A stretch of DNA of 41,025 nt from Mycobacterium asiaticum (GTDB taxonomy: Bacteria > Actinomycetota > Actinomycetes > Mycobacteriales > Mycobacteriaceae): contig NZ_LZLS01000154.1 of the NCBI RefSeq assembly GCF_001673365.1, positions 1 to 41,025 of the forward strand, written 5' to 3'. Position 1 is the first letter of the stretch; every line of letters begins with the position of its first letter. The notes beneath the pieces are model-generated. The model did not search any database. It saw nothing but the letters and a program-made list of their open reading frames with translations, and was not told where the DNA came from. The position numbers and the translations under genes were made by a program. Shown piece after piece: positions 35,408 through 41,025 of this stretch.

Positions 35408-37008
35408 GCGGTCGCTCCGTTTCGAATTTCTGCGGTGACTGGTTGGGGTGATGGTGCCAAGAGGGCGGCGGGGGGTGGGGGCAGATGTTGGCTGAATCCC
35501 GTTGCGCCGTAGATGAATCCGTCCGGTCGCAGAATCACAGCGGCAGTCTTGTTTGCGCGGAACCAGCATCGCAAGGCCCCCGTTCGGTCGCTTATGGCGT
35601 TCGGCGCGGCAGCGGCTGTCTCGCTGGTCAGTGCCACGACGGATATCCCGAGCTGCTTCCACGCGGAAGCGCCGGCCGGCTCCTTACCTAGGTGCAAGAC
35701 TGTCCATCGACCGCCGAGCGCATCGTCGAGCAGGACCTCGGCGCCGGTGTGGTCGATCACTCGGGGTTGAGGGATCTGCCAGCCTGTCGCCTGATGCTTG
35801 TTCGCTGCGAAAAACCCTGCGCTGTAATGAGCATCGGGAATCCAGTACAGCTTCTGACCACCGGCAAGGGCGCCGGGCAACTTCGTGATGGCCCGAAGTA
35901 TGTGGTTGCGCGCTGCGGCAACGGACCGCCGCCGTTCGGTGATTATCCGGCCGACCAACACGGCACGGCGGGTCACTTCGATCACGTGCGGTTTGCGTTC
36001 CGCCTCATAGGAATCCAGCAGCGAGTCCGCGGCTTCGCCTCGCACGACTGCGACTAGTTTCCAGCACAGGTTGGCGACGTCGCGCACTCCGGCTGACATC
36101 CCCTGGCCGATCCACGGCGGCATCGCATGGGCTGCGTCGCCGGCAAGGAACACTCTGCCCACGCGCCAGCGCTCGGCAACGCGAACGTGATGGCTGTAGA
36201 CGACGGCGCGCAGGATCTCCACGTTCTCGTCGGTAATGCCTTGGCCGTTGAGGACCCGCCACACGTACTCGTCGGTGACGAGCCTCTTTTCGTCCTCACC
36301 GGCGCGGGCAGGAAATTCCCAGCGGTGATGGCCAAGTGGGGTGGGACAGTCCACGGTGGGACGCTCGGGTTTGCAGTGAAACCGTAAGCGGTCGTGGGCA
36401 TCCCACTGCTTGATCATTCTGGTGTCGATCACCACCCAGCGCTCTGCGTAGGTCTTGCCGGAGTAGCCAATTCCGAGCAGACCACGGGTAGGCGAGGAGC
36501 CGCCGTCGGCGGCGATCACGAAAGACGCCCGGACGCGACGCAGGGTGTCGGCCCGCATCATGCCGACCAACAGCTCGACATGATCACCCTTGTTCAGCGC
36601 GCGAAGGCATTCGGCTTCCAGCAGCACCTCGACATTTGGAAAGCGGGCCACGCCCTCGCGCAGGACGTGGTCGACTGCGGGCTGGTAGATGAACTGCTGA
36701 GGGGGGTGGCCGCAACCGCGTCCAGTAATGGTCGTCTCGATGAAGGGCCTACCTTCCGCGTCGACGAAGGCCAGCGGTCGGCTGGGCAGCATGTCCTGCT
36801 GCAGGCGATTTGCCAGCCCGACCGACTGCCATATTCGCAGCACCTCCTCGTCGGTGGAGATCGCCCGCGCGCGGTTGTAGACGTCGGGGTCGCGCTCGAT
36901 CACCAGCACGCTGAGGCCGAGCTGTCCCAGCAGGTTGGCGGCGGTCGCGCCAGTGGGGCCGTACCCGATGACCGCCACGTCGTAGCTCGTATCGCTCACT
37001 CGCCTCAT
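35404..37008 (-). CDS. FAD-dependent aromatic hydroxylase (MhpA-type)
   Basis: 534 residues. The Rossmann motif VIGYGPTGATAANLLG lies near residue 13, the DG-type motif VIAADGGSSPTRG mid-protein, and FLAGDAAHAMPPWIGQGM is the second flavin motif. A thioredoxin-like C-terminal part follows, as in MhpA and PheA. These enzymes use NAD(P)H and oxygen to hydroxylate a phenol ortho to its OH, making the catechol for the dioxygenase coded downstream. ATG 37008 is used; GTG 36999 (SDTSYDVAV) is a likely alternative. It is the first gene of the leftward operon, under the two palindromes next to TetR. Confidence 0.9.
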   Translation of the reverse strand: MRRVSDTSYDVAVIGYGPTGATAANLLGQLGLSVLVIERDPDVYNRARAISTDEEVLRIWQSVGLANRLQQDMLPSRPLAFVDAEGRPFIETTITGRGCGHPPQQFIYQPAVDHVLREGVARFPNVEVLLEAECLRALNKGDHVELLVGMMRADTLRRVRASFVIAADGGSSPTRGLLGIGYSGKTYAERWVVIDTRMIKQWDAHDRLRFHCKPERPTVDCPTPLGHHRWEFPARAGEDEKRLVTDEYVWRVLNGQGITDENVEILRAVVYSHHVRVAERWRVGRVFLAGDAAHAMPPWIGQGMSAGVRDVANLCWKLVAVVRGEAADSLLDSYEAERKPHVIEVTRRAVLVGRIITERRRSVAAARNHILRAITKLPGALAGGQKLYWIPDAHYSAGFFAANKHQATGWQIPQPRVIDHTGAEVLLDDALGGRWTVLHLGKEPAGASAWKQLGISVVALTSETAAAAPNAISDRTGALRCWFRANKTAAVILRPDGFIYGATGFSQHLPPPPAALLAPSPQPVTAEIRNGATA

Positions 37009-37031
37009 CCGTTCAATCGGCGCAACTTGTT

Positions 37032-37068
37032 ATGTAGCGATCACTACGGTAATGTAGCGATCACTACA
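37032..37068. promoter_or_regulatory. Two tandem palindromic operators in the divergent promoter
   Basis: ATGTAGCGATCACTAC occurs at 37032-37047 and again at 37052-37067, 20 bases apart. Each is an imperfect palindrome, TGTAG-(C/T)GATC(A/G)-CTACA, the size expected for a TetR dimer site. They lie between the starts of the hydroxylase (37008, leftward) and TetR (37089, rightward). A 20-base period is about two helical turns, so two dimers could bind on the same face. Local control of both operons by the adjacent TetR is inferred. Confidence 0.82.
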
Positions 37069-37088
37069 GAGTCAAGAAGGGGACGGAA

Positions 37089-37706
37089 ATGGCTGAGAAG
37101 AAGTCCACCCGCCGCGGACGTGCTGACGGCGAGCTGTCGCGCACCCGAATACTCGACGCCGCCACTGAGATAGCCGCCGAGCGCGGCTACGAAGGCACCA
37201 GCATCAACGCGGTGAGCGCAAAATGCAGACTGCCGGCCAGCTCGATCTACTGGCACTTCAAGGACAAGGATGACCTGCTGGCCGCTGTCATCGAACGCAG
37301 CTTCGGCGCGTGGCTGTCGGCGTGGCAGTTCCCTGAGGAGGGACCCGGCGTCGACCGCCTGATCGCGATGGCGACACAAATCGCGAAAGCCCTACTCGAC
37401 TCGCCTGACTTCATCAGGCTCGGGTTGATGCTCAGCCTGGAGCGTCGACCCGTTGAACCGCGCGCACGCGCGATGTTCCTCCAGGTACGCGAGAAGGCGT
37501 TCGCCATGCTCGTCGCGGGGATAGGTGAGATGATCCCCGGCCTTGACGACGCCCAAAACCATCAGCTGGCTCAATACGCGATCGCCGGCGCGGACGGACT
37601 GTTCATTACCAAGGAGATCGGCGGCGACTCCGTGGACCTTGTCGCACTGTTCGAACTGCACGCCCGCGCCATCTACAACCTCGGTGCAGAGATGAACGCG
37701 TCATGA
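37089..37706 (+). CDS. TetR-family transcriptional regulator
   Basis: 205 residues. A basic N-terminal tail precedes the HTH domain: [33 protein letters not shown] and the recognition end [12 protein letters not shown]. The C-terminal ligand domain is helical and not assignable to a subfamily by eye. Ribosome-binding site AAGGGGACGG upstream. Its stop overlaps the start of the aldehyde dehydrogenase gene (ATGA), so it is expressed with the lower-pathway enzymes and probably autoregulated through the operators at 37032-37068. The inducer is likely a pathway aromatic or cleavage product. Confidence 0.92.
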   Translation: MAEKKSTRRGRADGELSRTRILDAATEIAAERGYEGTSINAVSAKCRLPASSIYWHFKDKDDLLAAVIERSFGAWLSAWQFPEEGPGVDRLIAMATQIAKALLDSPDFIRLGLMLSLERRPVEPRARAMFLQVREKAFAMLVAGIGEMIPGLDDAQNHQLAQYAIAGADGLFITKEIGGDSVDLVALFELHARAIYNLGAEMNAS

Positions 37707-38659
37707 CCGGCCAACACGATTACCCGGTCGCGATCATCGGCTCGGGCAACATCGGAACCGACCTGCTGATCAAGATTCTGCGCAGCGACGGACCGCTGCG
37801 CGCCGCGGTGATGGTCGGCATCGACCCAGGCTCGGACGGACTTGCCCGCGCCGCGCGCATGGGTGTGCCCACCACCGCCGACGGAATCGATGGGTTGCTC
37901 GCCATGCCCGACTTCGCGGACGTCAAATTGGTTTTTGACGCCACCGCGGCTACAGCGCACCAGGCCAACTGGACGAAGCTCGCGCCGACCGGAGTGCGGG
38001 TCCTGGACATGACCCCCGCTGCGATCGGCTCCTACTGCGTGCCGGTGGTCAACCTCGACGATCATCTCGACGCGCAAAATCTGAACATGGTGACCTGTGG
38101 CGGTCAGGCCACCGTGCCCATCGTGTCCGCTGTGGCCGCGTGCGGCATCGTGTCCTATGCCGAAATCGTCTCCTCCATCTCGTCGAGGTCTGCCGGCCCC
38201 GGCACCCGCGCCAACATCGATGAGTTCACCGAAACCACCTCCGCGGCAATACAAATGGTCGGTGGGGCACAGCGCGCGAAGACGATTATGATTCTCAACC
38301 CCGCCGACCCACCGATCCTCATGCGCAACACCGTCTACTGTCTCGTCGACGGTGACAGTGACCGCAACGCGATTACCGAAGCCATCGACAACATGGTGGG
38401 ACGGGTCAGCGCCTACGTTCCCGGATACCGGCTCAAACAGCGCGTGCAGTTCGAGACCTTCACCGCCGAAAATCCGCTCTACATCCCCGAGACCGGAAAG
38501 TTCACCGGTACCCGTGTCACGGCCATGCTGGAAGTCATCGGAGCCGCACATTATCTGCCGGCCTACGCGGGCAATCTCGACATCATGACGTCGGCGGCCA
38601 AGGCCACCGCGGAGCGCATCGCCACGCACACCACCGAACCCGCCGGAGCCGCGACATGA
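37703..38659 (+). CDS. Acetaldehyde dehydrogenase (acylating), MhpF/BphJ type
   Basis: 318 residues. An NAD-binding start, [16 protein letters not shown] (10-25), and catalytic Cys132 in [11 protein letters not shown], both hallmarks of the family. It converts acetaldehyde, CoA and NAD+ to acetyl-CoA and normally channels its substrate from the aldolase, with which it forms a complex. ATG overlaps the TetR stop; its own stop overlaps the aldolase start. Confidence 0.95.
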   Translation: MTGQHDYPVAIIGSGNIGTDLLIKILRSDGPLRAAVMVGIDPGSDGLARAARMGVPTTADGIDGLLAMPDFADVKLVFDATAATAHQANWTKLAPTGVRVLDMTPAAIGSYCVPVVNLDDHLDAQNLNMVTCGGQATVPIVSAVAACGIVSYAEIVSSISSRSAGPGTRANIDEFTETTSAAIQMVGGAQRAKTIMILNPADPPILMRNTVYCLVDGDSDRNAITEAIDNMVGRVSAYVPGYRLKQRVQFETFTAENPLYIPETGKFTGTRVTAMLEVIGAAHYLPAYAGNLDIMTSAAKATAERIATHTTEPAGAAT

Positions 38660-39672
38660 GTCGGGATCTCTACATCAGCGACGTCACGCTGCGCGACGGC
38701 ATGCACGCAATTCGTCACCAGTACACCGTCGAGCACGCCGTGACCATCGCCGCTGCCCTCGACGAAGCGGGCGTCGACTCCATCGAGGTCGCCCACGGTG
38801 ACGGCTTGGCGGGATCGAGCTGCATCTACGGCTTCGGCGCCCATACCGATCTCGAGTGGATCGAGGCAGTTGCCAACACCGTGCGCCAGGCGCGAGTCGC
38901 CACCCTGCTATTGCCGGGCATCGGCAGCGTCCGCAACCTCAAAGACGCTCACCGTGCCGGAGCCACCGTCGTGCGCGTTGCCACGCACTGCACTGAAGCC
39001 GACATCTCGGCTCACCACATCACCGCCGCACGCGAATTAGGAATGGACACAGCCGGATTCCTGATGATGAGCCACATGGCCGACCCCGACTCACTGGCAG
39101 AACAAGCAAAGCTCATGGAAGACTATGGCGCCAACTGTGTATATGTCGTCGACTCCGGCGGCGCGATGACTATGCGCGACATCGCCCAGCGAGTCGACGC
39201 ACTGCGTCAACACCTAGACGACGCAACCGAAGTCGGTATCCACGCTCACCACAACCTGTCGCTCGGCGTGGCCAACTCAATCGTTGCCGTCGAATACGGA
39301 GCCAACCGAGTCGACGCTTCCCTGACCGGAATGGGCGCCGGAGCGGGCAACGCACCGCTGGAGGTGTTCGTCGCCGCGGCAACCAAACTCGGCTGGCGTC
39401 ACGATTGCAACCTGCACAGGCTCGAAGACGCCGCCGAGGATCTGGTTCGACCGCTGCAGGACCGGCCCGTACGCGTGGACCGCGAAACCCTCACCCTCGG
39501 CTACGCCGGTGTCTACTCCAGCTTCCTGCGGCACGCCGAGAACGCCGCCGCGCGGTACGACGTCGACGCCCGTACCCTGCTCGAAGAGGCCGGCCGGCGC
39601 GGCATGGTCGGTGGCCAGGAGGACATGCTCGTCGATATCGCGCTGGATCTCGTTGGGGGATCCAATTCGTGA
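38656..39672 (+). CDS. 4-hydroxy-2-oxovalerate aldolase, MhpE/BphI type
   Basis: 338 residues. The barrel start [15 protein letters not shown] holds metal ligand Asp14, and [14 protein letters not shown] holds His196 and His198. A C-terminal communication domain ends near LVGGSNS. The class II aldolase splits 4-hydroxy-2-oxovalerate into pyruvate and acetaldehyde, passing the latter to the dehydrogenase. It is coupled to that gene by an ATGA overlap. The hydratase that makes its substrate from 2-hydroxypentadienoate (MhpD) is not in this window. Confidence 0.95.
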   Translation: MSRDLYISDVTLRDGMHAIRHQYTVEHAVTIAAALDEAGVDSIEVAHGDGLAGSSCIYGFGAHTDLEWIEAVANTVRQARVATLLLPGIGSVRNLKDAHRAGATVVRVATHCTEADISAHHITAARELGMDTAGFLMMSHMADPDSLAEQAKLMEDYGANCVYVVDSGGAMTMRDIAQRVDALRQHLDDATEVGIHAHHNLSLGVANSIVAVEYGANRVDASLTGMGAGAGNAPLEVFVAAATKLGWRHDCNLHRLEDAAEDLVRPLQDRPVRVDRETLTLGYAGVYSSFLRHAENAAARYDVDARTLLEEAGRRGMVGGQEDMLVDIALDLVGGSNS

Positions 39673-39715
39673 TCGACGACTGTCCTAGTCGCGAAAACGA
39701 GGTAGGGTCCGCTCG

Positions 39716-40888
39716 ATGTCGGATAAGCGAAAGCGTCGGAAGGCCAAACAAGCGCGGCGAGATGCGCGGCGGATGCGCTCGGCCCGTCGCGAGCAGCCGG
39801 AGGAGTTCCACCTTGTCGATGCGGTGCGGGAGGCCCTAGCCAGCGAGCATCCACTCGAACTGCTCAGCACGGTCAGCATGATCATCGAAGCGACGGAGCC
39901 GGGACAAGATTTGTTGCTCCAATCGGAAGAATCCGAGGTGATCGGCCTCGACGAACTCGTCGACAGCTTCATCGACGTCAGGGTTCCCGAGACGACCGCG
40001 TTGCTGGCGGTGCTCTCCGAGATGGTCGATGACGAGGTTCTTCAGTTGCGTTGTCAGCGTGAGCTTTCCACGCGTGAGGACGACCTCCCTTCGTGGATCA
40101 CCGACTTGGGTCAGACTCACATCGACAGGGTCGTGCGGATGACGCATGTGCTGGGCGATGGCGACGAGCTGATGCTTAGCGTGCGTTTGCCCATAGACCA
40201 AGAACTGACCTGCGCGGTTTACATCGACCACGCCTTGACGTCGGAGGTCAGCGATGCGTTCTTCGTTCCTGCGTCGCTGGAGGAAGTCCTCGACGTCGCA
40301 AAGCGCAGCCGCACCGATCCTGACACCTTCTTCGTCGAGATGAGCCTCGCCGATGCCCGCGCTTGGATGCGCCGAGGTGTAGAAGTCGACGGTCTGCTAT
40401 CTGGGCTGCAGGAGTCCGACACCTGGCCGGCCAGTCGTCCCCTGCTCCGCTGGCTGGCTCGACTCCTACCCGAGGGCGGCAGCGGCTACCAAACGCCGTC
40501 GCTCGACACGGCAGAGCTTGACGACTTGTTCGACAAGTTCTTTGCCTCGCCGGCGGGGATGCGCTTCGACGATGACGATCACCGCAAGCTGCTGCAGATT
40601 TGCGTCGACGATGGCACGGGTGATCCGTTGCGGTGGAGTGCAAGACGGCTGCAGGACTTACCGGACGCTCTACTGCCCTTGGAAGAATGTTTCTACGACC
40701 CGACCGATGTTGTGAATTGCGTGCTGGACTTACCGGATTTGATGCGCGCGTACGTTCCGTTCGCCCATGCCGTGAGCGGTATCCGCGAGGAATTGACTGC
40801 GGAGGCCCAAGCCGCCATCGATGAGATCGAGCCCGAGTATCGGGAGATGGTTATGGAGGAGGCGCGCTACCTCGACGACGAAAGCTAG
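39716..40888 (+). CDS. Unrecognised 390-residue protein, basic N-terminus
   Basis: I do not recognise a family. The first 25 residues are strongly basic (KRKRRKAKQARRDARRMR), which could contact nucleic acid. The remainder is acidic and helical, with no signal peptide, membrane segment or metal motif, and many Leu-Asp pairs. Codon use and composition fit a real mycobacterial gene. ATG 39716 is preceded by GAGGTAGGG-type purines. It starts 43 bases after the aldolase gene but has no evident link to aromatic catabolism. It is convergent with the 13E12-type fragment. Confidence 0.75.
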   Translation: MSDKRKRRKAKQARRDARRMRSARREQPEEFHLVDAVREALASEHPLELLSTVSMIIEATEPGQDLLLQSEESEVIGLDELVDSFIDVRVPETTALLAVLSEMVDDEVLQLRCQRELSTREDDLPSWITDLGQTHIDRVVRMTHVLGDGDELMLSVRLPIDQELTCAVYIDHALTSEVSDAFFVPASLEEVLDVAKRSRTDPDTFFVEMSLADARAWMRRGVEVDGLLSGLQESDTWPASRPLLRWLARLLPEGGSGYQTPSLDTAELDDLFDKFFASPAGMRFDDDDHRKLLQICVDDGTGDPLRWSARRLQDLPDALLPLEECFYDPTDVVNCVLDLPDLMRAYVPFAHAVSGIREELTAEAQAAIDEIEPEYREMVMEEARYLDDES

Positions 40889-40911
40889 CGCGTGTCAGAC
40901 GATCTCGTCGG

Positions 40912-41025
40912 TCAGTCGGGTTTGTCGTCGTCGTTTTGTTCGCAGAGGGTTTTCTCTGGGTGGTGGTAGCGGTTGGTGCGGCGTTGGCCGTGGTCAAGGT
41001 GGGCTGGGGGGATCCATTCGACGTC
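40912..41025 (-). CDS. C-terminus of a 13E12-type (DUF222) HNH endonuclease-like protein, cut by window end
   Basis: The last 37 codons, from the window edge to a TGA at 40912-40914, read [18 protein letters not shown] then RYHHPEKTL and an acidic DDDKPD end. EWIPP.HLD.GQ.RTN..HHPE is the usual end of REP13E12-family proteins, which are repeated in mycobacterial genomes and linked to phage-like integration sites. Most of the gene is beyond the window, so whether it is intact cannot be said. Confidence 0.7.
   Translation of the reverse strand, partial: DVEWIPPAHLDHGQRRTNRYHHPEKTLCEQNDDDKPD

Noticed and set aside
34535..35662. Long form of the C-C hydrolase with an 85-residue N-terminal extension
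   Set aside because: The extension lies inside the hydroxylase gene; ATG 35407 gives the family N-terminus and an ATGA overlap.
37673..38629. 318-codon minus-strand ORF opposite the acetaldehyde dehydrogenase gene
   Set aside because: Shadow of a gene with a clear catalytic Cys motif; Gly/His-rich composition typical of antisense frames.

Overview
The window reads as chromosome of a slow-growing, non-tuberculous Mycobacterium. It is GC-rich with GTG and TTG starts, carries a PE_PGRS gene, and holds a long run of genes in the order of the M. tuberculosis Rv3206c-Rv3193c block, seen here in the opposite orientation. Names for that block rest on protein similarity and gene order recalled from M. 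tuberculosis; no search was run.

Region 1 (1-26.2 kb) is the conserved core. It holds moeZ (cut by the window edge), a PE_PGRS gene and a repeat-rich gap that are not part of the M. tuberculosis order, an Rv3205c-type protein, an alkyltransferase-like protein with lipV, the adnA-adnB motor-nuclease pair, a two-helix K+ channel with RCK domain, nudC, an extra sensor-type lipoprotein, mycoredoxin mrx1, uvrD2, the whiB7 regulator with an attenuator leader and upstream ORF, an ABC1/UbiB-type kinase, a short conserved ORF, an E1/cyclodehydratase-like protein, a TIGR03624-type protein, a PDZ-Lon protease and a UPF0182 membrane protein. DNA repair (adnAB, uvrD2, the ATL protein), redox homeostasis (mrx1, nudC) and antibiotic stress (whiB7 and the kinase) dominate.

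Region 2 (26.2-32.5 kb) is accessory and partly decayed. It has a frameshifted GlxA/AraC-type regulator facing an HD-domain hydrolase and a nitroreductase, the multiply frameshifted tail of an FAD monooxygenase, a small membrane protein resembling hydroxylaminobenzene mutase, a coupled ubiX-ubiD pair, a truncated frameshifted rtcB tail and an intact initiator tRNA-Met with a strong terminator.

Region 3 (32.5-39.7 kb) is a complete-looking aromatic meta-cleavage locus around a TetR regulator. On the minus strand an FAD hydroxylase, a C-C hydrolase, a type I extradiol dioxygenase and an amidohydrolase are coupled; on the plus strand TetR, acylating acetaldehyde dehydrogenase and 4-hydroxy-2-oxovalerate aldolase are coupled. 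Two tandem palindromes in the divergent promoter are the likely operators. The usual 2-hydroxypentadienoate hydratase is absent from the window.

Region 4 (39.7-41.0 kb) has an unrecognised 390-residue protein and, at the right edge, the tail of a 13E12-type HNH protein. The most novel idea here is that the nitroreductase, mutase-like protein, UbiX/UbiD and meta-cleavage genes together form a catabolic route for a nitro- or amino-aromatic acid, one arm of which is already decaying.
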